Origin: Trebouxia sp. TZW2008
Lineage: Eukaryota > Chlorophyta > Trebouxiophyceae > Trebouxiales > Trebouxiaceae
Assembly: GCA_002118135.1 (NCBI GenBank)
Contig: BDIU01000223.1
Coordinates: 185,565-249,564 of the forward strand
DNA: 64,000 bases
Direction of reading: 5' to 3'
Position numbers and translations under genes: made by a program. How positions within the stretch are numbered: the first letter of the stretch is position 1; each line of letters starts with the position of its first letter. This document shows positions 48,121-61,200 of the stretch, in pieces. Under the pieces are notes generated by a model. The model worked only from the letters and a program-made list of their open reading frames with translations, was not told the DNA's origin and ran no database searches.

Positions 48121-48690
48121 ATTATCATAAATGCTTGCTTCGCAGTAGCCTGTACCAGCTGCTTGCGTTCAGTCTGTGCAAGTCAAGAAGTTGATGGGTC
48201 ACAACGTCGTCAACCAGTACAATGCATCTGAGGAGGTTTCTCAATGAGCACAGCGCTTGCTTTTCCCGGAAATTCCTCACACAGTTTCATCTGCCAGTGG
48301 CACAGGTCTGTCAGTACACCTCAGCCTGTCACAGACTCAATCAGCAATTTGAACCGGTATTCAGAGTGTAAGCTTGCATGCGCTTTCTGCTCACTCTTTT
48401 CGTTTCCTGGTAATGTACTTTTTTCATCGTTAGCAGCTGAAATGCCTAAGAGAGAGAGAGAGTAATTTTACATGCTTCAGCTAGACAACAAGTCTAATCG
48501 CATGTGCCACAAGTGGCAACCTGTAATTCCATCAACTGAATTGTGTGATTGTATCATTGTAAGTCATGAGCGACAACAAACACGATAAGCAAACAAAGTT
48601 TGTGTTGTAAAGAAATAACCGGAAAGCAACCTCAAGCGTTAGCATTGGAATCAACAGCCATTGAAGTAGACCCAGCAGCATCTACAATTG
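48121..48690. other. Intergenic stretch with a GA-run motif
   Basis: Lies between the FUSC-like and F-box genes. Holds an AGAGAGAGAGAGAGTAATTTT run near 48450, similar to one near 55120. No gene supported. Confidence 0.5.
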
Positions 48691-49140
48691 AGGCAGCAAC
48701 GTTGCTTGGGGCCTCTGGCAAAATGCCGAAACGCTTGAGCAAAACGCTTGATGCGCAATGGCACATCCACGTACACTCAAAGAAGAGCAGGCGCGACGGC
48801 AATGTATGTCCACTTTGTGACTGCTTAGGCTGCAGCAAAAGATGGACGAGCTGCCAATTGACGTTTGGCACAATATCTTCTCTAGTCTCTGCGCCAGAGA
48901 TCTCCTGAACGCAACATGTAAGAGACGTGGCTCATGTGTTGACCCGTATGCAAGCGCAGATTCGGCACTGAGGGTGTCGCATGTCTGGCAGGGACTTGCC
49001 GCGCCTGGAGGTACCTGTTGGTCGGCAATGAAGCCTGGTGGCGGGACTGGTTTGATCGCAGGTGGCCTGCCCAGCAGACGCTTGCAGAAGCGACGGAAAG
49101 CCAACAAAGTTCATCGACCCCAGAGCTCGTCACCGACTGG
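48690..49140. promoter_or_regulatory. Moderately CpG-rich patch at the F-box gene start
   Basis: CpGs rise around ATG 48842 and continue over exons 1-2. Weaker than the other gene-start patches. Confidence 0.4.
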
Positions 49141-52100
49141 CAGCAGCACACTCTCGCCAGAGCTTTGCACATTGCTTGGCGATACAAGCCAATCACCAGC
49201 AAGAGCTTGCTATACAGTCTCGGCAGACAGGTGCATTCTGAACAACCACCCTCATCTCAGAATGCTTTGCACAACAAGCTTCACACTTGGTTTGCCAACT
49301 GCGCCCAACATCACAGATATCCCCAGCAGTAGCATTGCTTTGCAAGCTGTTCTGGTCTGATCCACATCACTGTTACATGCCACAGGATGGCTGGGATCGC
49401 AGAGGGCGCCCACCTGCTGTGTTGGTGGAAGGCAGCTGGTCTTTGCTCACGTGTACTCCTGGCAGAGCTGGCCCAAGCGGCGGACGTGACCGTCTGCAGC
49501 TAATCAAGTTGGCAACTCTTGATGCAGCACCAAACGCTGACCGCCGCAATCAGGTAATAATAACAGCAATACAGACAACATCTTCTAGCACAGGTGCTGT
49601 GTGTGTGTGGCATCAGTCCTGCAGTCATGTCCTGGGTCCAGCCCCTCTGTCATCAGGTCCTGTAAGCTAGTGACTGCTTGTTGCATTCTCAGACACCCAA
49701 TGCGTGCAGCAATGCATGTGCCTCCACATCCATGCTGCATGGACTCATCCCTTCTCATTACATATCAACGCCAATCTCCTCATCAACTCGTTGAGTACAG
49801 GCAACTGACAGTTCCGTGACCAGCGTTGTGCTGCGAACTGCCGCCTGTGCCATGCCAAGCAGCATGTCAGCAGCATGATCATGGCATGCTTATAAGATCA
49901 GCATGTGATGATAAGGTGCCATTTGATTTGCCATGCATCCCAGAGGTAGTTTGTGACACATTCGGTGGGGCGGATCACGTACTTTGTTTAGCTCATCAGT
50001 AAATGTGATGTCACCAGGAGCTGGGCAATGCCATGGCTTGCTAATCTGCTTTGTACTGTGTCGTGTCAGTCATCAAGCGTTTGCTGCTGCAGAGGCGTTG
50101 CATTGTTTGCGCTTTACATCCTGGGAGATGATCAAAGGTTTGCTTCTGCAGGTGGCAATCAGTATGCGCCCAAAGTACTGGCTCGACTTTGGCACAAATC
50201 AGTACAAGCCGTATGCACTGCAAGGCGGAGCTACAGACTTGCACCTGCCATTTGTAGCTCAGGTGACTCTTGTCCTGCTGGCTTTATGAGTTTTATGGTC
50301 AGTCAGGCTTGTGCATTCTGCAATTTGGTTTATACATGCAATACTATTCTGTGACAGCACAGATCTTGCAGCCTAGCCTTCCAGCTGTTGCATGTTAGTG
50401 CCCACTGCACACCTGGTGTTGCTCCTGAAGCACATACGGTCAAAACAGGTTGACACTGTTTGTTTGGCTTTCCCATATGCTGTGCATATGCATAGAGTGT
50501 TGACTCAGCTCCACAAACAATGAGTGGAGCAGCTTGCAGCACTCAGGGTGTCAAAATGAATGTCACAACACATATTGTCTGTTCCAGAGCAAATGCATAC
50601 AATATTGCATGCAATGACCAATGTGACATATTTTGCAGTGCAGTTATTCCTGCATCTTGAACGCTCTTGCATACGTGACACCAAGCTTACAGCAGAACAA
50701 TGGGCGGCGGACACTGGCACAGAACGCTGCAGACCTGTTGCAGCAAATACCAACAGCAAGGCCTGTTGTAGCAGATTCTAGCAGGCAACTGAAAAGCTGC
50801 TTGCAGGGCAGGGCAAGCGATGTGTTCGTGTGGAAGGCTGACCAGCAGGACCCCATAGCCATTCTGAGCCTGAGGTGTGGGGTGACAGTGCCGGCTGTGG
50901 CTATAGAGCGCACTCCTTGGGGACAGCACAAAGACGCTGAGGGCGTACGCCTAGCCACCTGTACTGACTCTGGCCGGGTACTTGCCTCTCAGCTGCTGTC
51001 TGCATGCGACTGTGTTGCTCTTGAAGTTCTGCTCGTATCCGCTCAAGAGCCTCCGAGGAAGGTTGTGGTGACTGTGACTGGCTGGGTGTTCCTTCCAGCT
51101 ATCATTATTGCTGCTGGTGCTGTGTACTGTGCACAGCAGTGCTAGCTGTGGGTTTTGAGTACGCTCTGTGGGAACAGTGCAAAGACGCTGAGGGCATGTG
51201 CCTAGCCACCTGTACTGACTCTGGCCGAATACTTTCCTTTCAGCTGTTTCTGCTGCTGTCTACTGAAAGGCTGTTGAGGCTCTAGTGAAGATTTGATCAA
51301 ATTGGCTGTACTCCTCCCTCCCAGCTGCTGTCGTTGCTGTACCACTATATGTCTATGAAGCAAATATCCCTCACATCAGCGGAAAAGCCACATCAGCTTG
51401 AACGATAGTGACAGTGGATCTAGAGCGCGTTTCAGATGTAAATGCAGGTGTTCTCTTCCACAGAATTTGTCCTTACATCAAGCTGTCCTGACTCAGGAAC
51501 ACCACTGCTGTCAGAATGCAGTGGTTCCTTTCCCAGGTGCGCTGTTCTGACAAGAAAGGGCTCACATCAAGTGTCCTGTGATCAAGAGACTATTGCGTCC
51601 AGCAGCAAGTTGATTGTTGTTGGTGCTCAGGCGTTTGTTTGGCTTGTGGACTCCCATAGGCTCACGCCTGATGGTACACTTCTGTGGTCAGGAACAGCGT
51701 CTTAGCTGTGTGGTGTACAGCACGACAGCTGTCAAGTGTCTTTGTTTCAAGAATCACTGTAACAGCAACAATGTGGACACTGTTGGTGCCCAGGTGTTTG
51801 TTTGGCTTGTGGACTCTCGTGGACTCACACCTGATGGCACTCTCTTGTGGACTGGAACAGCGTCTCAGCTGTGTGGCGTACAAAGCGACAGCTGCCAAGT
51901 TGGAGCCCTTGCTATGTGGAGCTTGGCTAGGTGATTTGCCTTGCTTGCAATTACAACATCTTTGTAAGTGAACCTTGGAGTGTTGGCTACAAAAGCAGCA
52001 ATAAGGTCGTGAGAAAGTACAATGACGGAAGTTCTAGTGGCGGCTGTCAAATTGGTGCCCTGAGCATGTAAGGCTTGGCTAGGTGATTCATCTTGCTTGC

Positions 52101-54862
52101 ATCACCAACATCTGTGTACTTGAGCCTTGCAGTGTCGATTGCCATGCTTGTGTCCGATGCAACAGCATGCAGTCTTTGCAGTGTCTGATGCCATGGCACG
52201 CAGTCACTATAAGTGGTATGTCTGTTGCTATCATCGTTTACATGCTTGCTAATGGACTGGCTGACCCTGCTAGCTGCATATAGAAGCAACGCTTGCTGTT
52301 ATTGGAGGGGCATACAAGTGTAGCAAGCAAATACTCTTGTGAATCAGAAAGCTGAAGCAATTAGTGCTGCCATGTTTCTGCAGGCCGACAAGCAGCTTCA
52401 CAACTTCCTGTTGTGTAGCTGTGGGCACAGATGGTCACGGTGTTGCTGTCCTTACCCTCACTTTCAACCAGCACAGTCCAAATGTTGTTGTCAGCACTCA
52501 GACCGTTCAGCACATTTCTCACACAGCACCAGCGCTGAGGATGTGTGTCAGCTGGGATCACTCTTCCCCTGTGTGTGACTTTCCCTGTCCTGCAATGCCT
52601 CAAAGAACAATGCAACAAACCCTGGAGCGGGATGCAGCAGATGTGCAAGCTGGTTTGGCTGTCGGCTTGCCACCAATTGCCCACAATGCTAGTGTCACAC
52701 AGACTGAGGCTTTCAGGCAATCTGCACTGAATCTGCAGCAGTCTGGCCCTGAGTATACCCAGCAGCAGCAGCAGCAGCAGCAGCAGACAGAAGATGGGAT
52801 CAAGGAAGGGTCTAATTCTGATGCCCGTGACGTATGTGGCAGCTCGGCAGGATCATCATCAGCAGTAGCAGACAGAGTGATCAAAGTTCAGCAGAACGTT
52901 GATGCTTTGGCAGCGGCGTGTGACAGGACCCATCTGTTCATTGTATGGGGCCTGACTCCCTTCACTCAGCCAGAAGCATCGCACTTTAGTACCTCCATTG
53001 CCAATGACTGTATACATCCGTCTGATGGCAACACAAGTTTGCCGAGCACGACTGCTGCTGCTGCTGGTGATACTGCTACTGCTGGTGATGCGGGTGGTGG
53101 TGCTGCCACTGCTGCTGCTGTCCCTGCTGGAGCTGGTGCTGCTGCTAGCGATGCTGCTGCTAGTGGTGCTGCTGCTAGTGCTGCTGCTGCTCGTGGTTCT
53201 GCTGCTGGTGCTCCTGCTTCTACTGCTACAGCCCCAAATGAGCCTAGTCAGGGAGGCTTCAGAGACAAGATCAGTGCAGATGATCTGGTCGCCCGCTTAC
53301 GCAGACTTAGGCCACAGCTGCATGCCAATGGCCCTTGCAGCCCAAAGTCAGCAGCAGCAACTAATGCTACACAGCACTCCTTGTTGGCTGTCGAGGCGCC
53401 GCAGACATCATCATCTGGCAGTGTACTGCAGAAATCATCAACTGATCAAGTGCCATTGACACATCAGGAGCACCGTCAAGCATATCACAGCAGCTGTGGC
53501 ACAAGCGCAGGTGTAGGGGGTTCAGTCAAATGTGTCAATCATCAGTGCTTGCCTCAGAATGCCACAGCTGGTGTTTGCAGCAATAGTCAGTGTGGCGTGG
53601 ATACTTTCAAATCAGATGAGCTGTCTTCTACAGGGCAGGGCAATGCTGGGCATGCCCCCTGGACCTCCCTCAAGGGTCATGACAGCTCCTTGCAAATGGA
53701 AGCGCTACATTTGTGCTGCAACACAGTAGCATGCTTTGATATACTAGACTGCACAGCTGGCGTGGATCAGTCATCGAGGGCTGTGGGCGACAGCCCCTCC
53801 GGCGGTCAAGGGGCAGTTCCCAGCAGCCCTGCTGAAGGTCAAGGGGCAGTTGGCAGCAGCCCTGTTGGGAGGGGCTGTAGGGTGCAGCTCCGGTGGAGCC
53901 ATCCTATTGTGGGCGCCTCACACCTGTCAGCTGCTGATGGTGCAGTGGCTGTTGCCTGCAGTGATGGCATGCTGCTGCTGCTGGACCAAGCGACTGGACA
54001 GCTCATCAGGTGGTTTTCGTCTAAGCTGCTCAACTTTGCCATACAGTTGCTGGCGATTGCCATATAGCTGTGATGCTCTGCACATTGTTATGGTGCTCAA
54101 GGCGCTCAACAAGAGGCTGTGTCTGATTCGCTGCTGTGGTGTGCTGCTGCTGCTGCCGCCGCCGGACCAAGCTACGAGACAGCTCAACTCATTGTTCTTC
54201 TGTGTTCCTTTCCTGTTTTCCTAAACTTACCTTAGGTTTTTTATGCCTTTGACTGTCCAAACTTGCCATGACACATTGGCACTGACTGATCACTGTCCAA
54301 CTGCAGGCGCATCCCCAACACACAGCTAGACCAGCGCTCATTCGAGAGACAGCGCCAATCAGGCTATGCAGCTATTTGTCGTAATGAGTGCATGGACTAC
54401 TGTTCACAAGCTTTTCCTACTGTACTGAACTGCACAGTTTGGTGGGGCTGTTTGAAGTCCAATAGCCCTGCCCTCAGCAGTAGTCACACATTGACTGTGG
54501 TTACAGAAATGCCCATGGAGGGAGCACAGCATCATCATCCTAAGGAACTGTGCATTGAGCAATATGGATGTGCACTGCACGACAAGCCTTTCTGCAAATG
54601 CAGCCTCAGAATTTTTGAAACAGGAAAGCATAACTTGATGTCGCTGAGAACAACTTCAGATCCCGCAATGGGAAAGTGCAACAAGCCAAAAAGCTATCTG
54701 GAAAAACTGCAAGACGGCATGGGAAATACCTTGATGAACATGCACATGTTAGGGATTCAATTGCCGCACCAAAGTATACCAAGGCGCTTCTGGTGTTGCA
54801 GTAGAATGCCGTCTTGGTCAGTCGACAAGGGAGGTTGCGGCTTTACTTCATTTTTTGACTAG
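48842..54862 (+). CDS. F-box protein with propeller-like repeats and low-complexity inserts
   Basis: The N-terminal F-box reads MDELPIDVWHNIFSSL, ARDLLNAT and then TCRAWRYLLVGNEAWWRDWF across a phase-1 junction (exons 48842-48917 and 48992-49230). Further exons are 49386-49553, 50152-50262 and 50693-50977, then a long one from about 52400 to 54009. The last exon, 54307-54862, joins in phase 2. Middle exons read like propeller blades (SDVFVWKADQQDPIAILSL, EGVRLATCTDSGRV, VGTDGHGVAVLTL, GAVAVACSDGMLLLLDQATG), but whether they are WD40 or RCC1 is unclear. The long exon holds a 9-Gln tract, an Ala-rich tract of about 60 residues and Ser-rich linkers. F-box proteins link substrates to SCF ubiquitin ligases through SKP1. 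Exons between 49.6-50.1 and 51.3-52.4 kb are unresolved. The final 185-codon exon has no recognisable domain. Confidence 0.65.
51140..51245 (+). repeat. Echo of the F-box gene exon 50693-50977 (3' part)
   Basis: A roughly 100-bp copy encoding HKDAEGVRLATCTDSGR, changed to KDAEGMCLATCTDSGR, downstream of the exon. The donor CGGGTACTT has become CGAATACTT. Confidence 0.85.
51595..52140 (+). repeat. Tandem copies of a propeller-like segment in the F-box gene
   Basis: About 51595-51725 and 51770-51905 are paralogous: both encode FVWLVDSxxLTPDGTLLW, GTASQLCGVQ. A further pair, 51905-51985 and 52055-52140, duplicates following sequence. Which copy, if either, is exonic is not settled. Confidence 0.75.
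52760..52786 (+). repeat. (CAG)9 coding for polyglutamine
   Basis: Nine perfect CAG codons in the long exon of the F-box gene, flanked by TEDG. A site prone to length variation. Confidence 0.95.
53041..53225 (+). repeat. Imperfect GCT-rich tract coding for an Ala/Gly-rich linker
   Basis: About 60 codons, mostly GCT, in the F-box gene reading frame. The other plus-strand frame reads as a Leu/Val-rich string, which looks like a membrane protein but is a shadow. Confidence 0.9.
54110..54190 (+). repeat. Echo of the F-box gene exon ending at 54009 (3' part)
   Basis: Copies the stretch encoding MLLLLDQATGQLI as LLLPPPDQATRQLN, in the intron between 54009 and 54307, downstream of the true exon end. 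Confidence 0.75.
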
Positions 54863-55320
54863 TTGTGTGGTGTTTGGGGTTAGGCTAGAGTCTGCAATGC
54901 ACGTCAGCACTGCTAATCTTTTCTGGCTTTCTTTCATTCTTTCTTTCCTTCCATTGTTGATTCTCTCTCCTCGTTTCATGGTAAAATGATTTGGTCCAGT
55001 AGTGACACAAGCTGCCCGTAAGCCAGATACCGTAGACTTTTATACATGGCTGGCGATAGATGAGGCTGCTGAGGGGGCTTTGTGACAATTTCAAATCTGA
55101 TCGGTGTGGAGGACCATGCAGAGAGAGAGAGAGAATAATTTGCAATGCTGCATGATGTGAAAGACTTATGCAATGCCTCATCATCTGGCTCTTTCTGTTT
55201 GGATTGCATGGGTCTCATTCAGATCAAAGCTGCTGCTGCTGCTGCTGCTGCTGCTGCAGCAGGAATTGCCAAGCTTTAAGTTCCAACAAATGATGCACAG
55301 CTCAGAAATCTGACAGAGAA
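54863..55320. other. Intergenic stretch, GA run and (GCT)n
   Basis: Holds GAGAGAGAGAGAGAATAATTT near 55120 and the (GCT)n repeat at 55228. No gene supported. Confidence 0.5.
55228..55259. repeat. (GCT)n microsatellite
   Basis: About 10.5 perfect GCT units in the intergenic DNA between the F-box and thioesterase genes. Confidence 0.95.
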
Positions 55321-55700
55321 TTGATCTGACGACCTGCATAGGTTTGTCGCGTCAGCTCGCACGCAACGGCTTTCTGGGAATGGAGAGCTATGTTCATGCG
55401 TAGCTGCAATGGCATCAGTCAAGTATACAAAACTTCCGGACGACGTGAGGGTGGACGCGTCTCGGGTTGACCTCGAGGCAACCCAGATCCGGCCCAGGAG
55501 TCGCAGAAGACTTGTGCTGTCGCTAGTGTCCTTGTTTGCGGTTCTGCTGGTCTTTTTCAACTGCACAGCCCCGCGGTCCGAGCCGGTTGTGTACAATCCC
55601 CTTCCGAGCAAGTATGACACGTCGTTCAACTCCACATCCTTGCCTGTCGTTTTGTGGCACGGTATGGGCGACTCCTGCTGCGCCACCTGGTCAATAGGCG
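55320..55700. promoter_or_regulatory. CpG-dense patch at the thioesterase start
   Basis: CpGs frequent from 55330 through exon 1 (GTCTCGGGTTGACCTCGAGG, CCCCGCGGTCCGAGCCGG), dropping sharply in intron 1. Confidence 0.5.
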
Positions 55701-57552
55701 CCCTGCAAGAACAGATTCAGCAGTCTTTGCCAGGTTAGAACATGCTTTGACTCCCCACCCACCTGCCCTATACTGTCCTGTATACACTGACGGAGGCTTT
55801 ACTTGCTGCTCACAGCACCTGACCCATGCAGGTGTCTTTGTGCATAGCATTGCCACTGGTGCTGACATTGGTCATGATACTCTCGGCGGGTATTTTGGCA
55901 ATTTGAATGAGCAGGTACCCTCCTCCGCTGACTGATCAATCTGCGCGCTCTTGAACAAGTCAGTCAGCAGGCTAAACTCAGTCCAAATGCCGCAGGTAGC
56001 CGCAGTGTGTGATCACATTGCCAGCATACCACAGCTCAGCCAAGGGTACAATGCAGTGGGCTTCTCTCAAGGCAGTCAGTTCCTGCGCGCTGTGTTAGAG
56101 CGCTGTCAGCACTTCGATGGCATGCCAAAAATGCACAAGCTGATTACGCTTGGGGGTCAGCATCAGGGCATCATGAACGGCCCTGCCTGTTCTGGCCCCA
56201 GCTTCAATCAAACGCCATCCACAGCATGCAAAGCGGTGCAACGCATCTTGGGCTTTGGTGCTTACCTGCCCTGGATACGAAGCCACATCATTCAAGCTCA
56301 ATATTTCAAGGTAAACTCACAAAAGAGCGTGTGAAGACATTATGCAATGCCAAAAACGATGCAAACGTAAAAGGTCGCAGCAAATTGTTGCAATGTAAGA
56401 GGCATCTGTGGCTGCTGCTGTTGCTTAGGCCAAATGTCCAAGGTAATTGTGCACGCATTCACTGAACACCAAGACAGCTATGCAGTTCAAACATGCATCG
56501 GTCATCATGTCTCAGAGTGATCTCCGCTGCTCAGCCTTGCTGTGCTGCAGCAGCCATACACAACTGAGCAAAGAATCTGAAAGGCTAGCTTGAGCTTCTG
56601 CCTCGTTTCATGACCCAGCAGCTTGGTCTGCAGGACCCCTATCACTATGACAAATACCTGGCACACATCTGCTCAGCCTGCTGTGCTGCCTTGATAGTTT
56701 GTCAGAAGCAAGCAAAGCTTTGCCAGGGTAGCACAAACTTCTGGCCTGTTTGTGCAATGTCTGAATTAACATCGTGGTCTGCAGGATCCCTATCACTATG
56801 ACAAGTACCTGGCACACAGCCAATTCCTAGCTGACATCAACAACGAGCGGCAGCAGAAGTCTCAGCAGTATAAAGACAACATGCTGAGTCTACAGCAGCT
56901 GGTTCTGGTCAGGTTTTCAGAAGATGTGCTGGTCGTTCCAAAAGACTCAGCCTGGTTTGGATATTGGGACGGCACGAGGCTTCAGAGCATGACTGAAACA
57001 GACCTGTACCAGGTATGCCATTCGCTTCAGCTTGGCTAATGCTAACGCTAATGTGTCAGATGCATGTCAAGGAATGCCCCGGCATAGATATTCTGTCTGG
57101 CAAACATGAAACCTTGCATTTGCGGTAGTGTGCACTTGTTGTGTGTGTTTGCAATGTAGGCTGCATGGCATTGTGCCAACTGCATACTACCGTAGTACTA
57201 CAAAGTAATAGCCTCACATGTAATCGATCAATGAATAAATCAATTTAGGTACTGTCTTTGGGACCCAGCAGGGGGTCCAACAGACAATGTCAACAATGAA
57301 TCAATACAAAACAGACAAATTAGCTAAAACAGACAATGAGAGCGCAACAGCCAGGCCTCAGCATGCATGTGACGGGAACTTGCGTACCACACACGACACC
57401 ATGGTTGAATGAATGTGCAGGAGGATTGGATTGGCCTCAAGCAGCTAGATCAACAAGGCAAGGTGAAGCTGGAGGAATGTCCAGGCCAGCACATGCATGT
57501 AACATTGGACTGGTTTGAGTCACATGTCATCAGGGCTCACCTTCAGTCGTAG
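55409..57552 (+). CDS. Palmitoyl-protein thioesterase (PPT1-like)
   Basis: Removes palmitate from cysteines of S-acylated proteins, usually in the lysosome or vacuole. Five exons, 55409-55733, 55832-55914, 55996-56310, 56785-57012 and 57421-57552, give 360 aa with phase kept. After a cytosolic N-terminal tail of about 35 residues there is a single hydrophobic helix (LVLSLVSLFAVLLVFF) preceded by RSRRR, so a type II signal anchor is more likely than a cleaved signal peptide. Catalytic landmarks are the oxyanion region LPVVLWHGMGDSCC, the nucleophile elbow GFSQGSQFLRAV, the Asp in VPKDSAWFGYWDG and the His in GQHMHVTLDWFESH. The family's GGQHQG loop is also present (TLGGQHQGIMNGPAC). A partial copy of the start of exon 4 lies 150 bp upstream in the intron. 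Confidence 0.95.
56620..56672 (+). repeat. Echo of thioesterase exon 4 (5' part)
   Basis: Reads CAG|GACCCCTATCACTATGAC (DPYHYDKYLAH), almost identical to the start of the true exon at 56785, then diverges. It is upstream and has an intact acceptor. Confidence 0.9.
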
Positions 57553-58213
57553 TCTGTTCAGGTCTTTCATGCAGCTTATCACTCTGCACCGAATTTGCGT
57601 ACATGTGTTGTTGCTTTTCAATGTTTTGCAGTGTTGTGCTATGTTTAGATTTGTTGCTTGACAATTTTTAGTTCTGTGCAGTAAGTGCATGTACAGTAGA
57701 TATCTCAGATGTCATTGAGTGTCAGAGTTTGATGTGATGTTACTTGACAAAGTCTCATGAAATGAATGGGCCCTGGTGCCCTCTTTTGGTAACACCAGGG
57801 ACCACATGCACCAGCATGGGGTCAGCATGCAGCCGTGCAAAAGATAACAGGCCTGCAATTGGTCTGCTGATTGAAGGCAGCAATGTGCATGTACAACATT
57901 GCAATCATATGGTTCGACATCTGTGCAAGTCGTAAGCACTCGTTGCTACGAAGAGACATCCCGCACACCTGAGGCTTAACGTGAACTTACTTTTTTACCA
58001 AAGCAAAAGCAATGACGAGCTCTCAGTGTTTCCAATTGAAAACTCCACAATGAATTGGCCTGCTCCAATCAAATCCATTTTATTCTAGCTGAGCAAGAGA
58101 AACAGTAGCACCAGACCAGGTTAGCAGCTTGACACGCAGAATTTGGCTCTAGACAGAAGCCTCTGAGCTATCATGAGCTCCTGGACTGTGAAACAAGCGC
58201 GCGCTGCAGCTGC
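57553..58213. other. Convergent intergenic region between thioesterase and CRY-DASH
   Basis: Both genes end here, tail to tail. No ORF or RNA gene supported. Confidence 0.6.
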
Positions 58214-61200
58214 TCAAAAGCGCTGGTACTGTCCCCGGGGCTGGTTGTGATGCCTGTCAAGGTTTCTGCCCCCTCGGCCTCTCCTGCCTCCCCTTCCTCT
58301 ACCTCTCCCCCTGCCACCATCTCCCCTGCCAGATCCAGGCTCTGCAGACCAGGTAAGCTCCAACATAAGTAATGCTGACACTAAGGACATAATGGCTTAC
58401 TGTGTAATTAACATTCCACAATGCTGGGCATCAGCAGTCCAAGTCTGGAAGGGCTATCTTGCAATATCCTGCTGTGATATCAGCAACTCTGGCACATCAG
58501 TGCCCATTGCTGCATGGTCAATGATGAAGAGCACAAGTGGCGTCACCTCCATGCGAACGATCAAGCGTGAGATATGTAGTCTCATCAAAACAGGCATTGA
58601 TACTCTGGTCAGAAACTGATCAACAAGCAGAGCAGTCTATAACTCCGTGGGGCCTGACGAGCTGAGAGTTGGGTATGGGGCCAGGGTAGTCCTGCCCCTC
58701 AGTGACATGTTCACAACAAGATAGTCAGAGTCAGATGGTCAATCATCAGTCGCTGGTGACATAAACAAAGTCACATGAATGATGATCAGGAGCGCAAGGA
58801 GTATCACCTCCGTGAGGGCGGACAAGCTAAGAGTTTGGAGCGGAGTCCTGCCCAATGATCACATGGCCAGAGTCACATGGCCAATGATCAGCTGCTGATC
58901 ACACAAACAAGTGCCACGGTTAATGATGAACAGTACAAGGGGTATCACCTCCATGAGGGCGGACAAGCTGGGAGTTAGGGATAGGGGCGGGGTAGTCCTG
59001 CCCTATGGTCACCCCAAACTGCTGCATTTCGCTCTGAGACATCAGGCAGGGCTCATGAATCCTCTTTGATGAGACATTCTTGAGCTCTGGCACCCAGGTC
59101 TTGATATACTTGCCTTCTTCATCATAGTCCTGTAACAAAGACATGCTTGACTGAAGTGCTAGCCCTCCATATTTACATTCTGGACTCCAAGCATCTGCCT
59201 TCAAAATGATGCAACCCTTCTTCAGCTCTGAAACTCAGGTCTTGAGACACATCCTCATCATAACCCTGCATCAAACACACTATTGAACATTATCATCATT
59301 ACCCTGCATCAAACACGCTCTTGTACCAACTGCTGCATCTCACTATGAGACATCAGCCATCAGCCAGTGCGCAAACACCCGCTGTGATGACAACATTACA
59401 TTATTGAGCTCTGGCACACAGGTCTTGATGTACTTGCCCTTCCTTGTCATAGTCCTATATCACAACATCATTATACAGCTGCTGCCCCTTATCATGGAGT
59501 ACAAGAATTCGCATTCACGCAATCATCACACACATCATAAGCATTGGCATCCAGCGTGATGACATAGATCACACTGGCATTCTGACAAATTCAATGCCCA
59601 ATGCACACACACACACACACACACCGGACGCATGGCAGACCCAACTGCAGTATGTGCTGGTGCAGATGTTTGAGGTGCTCAGAAGTGTCTGAGCGTGCTT
59701 GCATCTTGAATCGCTTGATCACGTTGACACATGTGATGCATCTGATTTGGTCATTGATCCATGCTGTGAAAAGTGGCCCAACATCTTGTGTGCATTGAAC
59801 TCTTTTGAAACTCTGAAGTGCTCGCTGCAAATGTCAAGGTGCGTTGATGCAGATATGTCAGGCATGAAACAGTAGTGAGTCATGTGCACACATTGGACTG
59901 CTTAGTGATGTCACAAGAATGCATGCAAGTGCCAGTGTGAACTGATTCAGGTATTTGATATGCCCCAGCTGTACTTGTACAGCATGCATGTGCACACCTT
60001 TGACTGCTTAGTGATGTTGAAGTGGTTGATGCGACCTCCAGTGAGGCCAGCAGCAGAGACCCAGTTGCCCCAGTTGCTGCATACATCATAGTCCTGCAGA
60101 ATGGTCTCAAACCAGTCCGCTCCCTTCCTCCAGTCCACACCCATGTCTAGGACCAAGTAGCTTGCCACATTCTGGCGACCCCTGTTACTCATGAAGCCTG
60201 CAGACACAACAAAATTTATCGTTAGCGCCATCACAAAGCAAGTAACACCCAAGGCTTACCACGTCCTGTTGGACATGAAACTTGCAGACACAACAGCATT
60301 TGTTGTTGGCATTATCATGGACCGAGCAACCCCGTTGCTGCACGCATCATAGTCCTTCAGGATTGCCTCAAACCAATCTGCTCCCTTCCTCCAGTCCACA
60401 CCCATGTCTAGGACCAAGCAGCTGGCAACATTCTGACGACCCCTGGACATGAAACCTGCAGACACAACAGCTTGTCATAAATTCTTGTACAACAGCTTGT
60501 GTTATTGACAGCGTGCAAGCACTTGAATAGCTTGCCATGGTTGCTGGACATGAAGCCTGCAGACACAGTAGTATCTATTGCGCGGCTTGACTGATGATGG
60601 GGCAGCGCTGACAGCTCGAATAGCACAATACAGTCTGGGCCCAAACTTCATTCTCCACCTAAAGCTAGATCAAGCAGGTTGTCGCATTCTGATTGGCCCC
60701 TCTGTGGCTGATACAGCCTGCAGACACATCAGCAATGTAACTGGCAACATCAACAGGGAAGACTTGACAGTCCTTACAATGCTCCTGCTCCCTGTTTTGA
60801 GACAGCGTCTCAAACAGAGCGCATGATCACAGAATCCTTTCTGCTGGGTCAAGTCAGAACCCCAGAATCAAGAAGCATTGTGGCCAAGGTGATCCGAGCA
60901 CAATGCACTCCGACTCTACGACTTCACCACAGGATGGGCCCTCAAAGCAGTGCACCCTGTCTCTTGGCCTTCTCTACAGGCATGATAGCTCACGCCTGGA
61001 GAGAAAAGTCAAGAGACAGAATGCTCTGCAGTGGGTTCATACCCGTAGACATTCAGATACAGCAAGCTTTGCAGGCGGAATTGCTTATCAGGGTGCAGTT
61101 CAGCGGTATCAGGCCTGGCAACAGTGCACCCTGACTGTTGGCCTTCCCATCAGGCATGATAGCTTCACGCCTGCCCTGATGGCAAGAGAAAAAGAATGCT

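Noticed and set aside
52998..53459. Leu/Val-rich ORF resembling a membrane protein
   Set aside because: It is the alternate frame of the GCT-rich alanine tract in the F-box gene.
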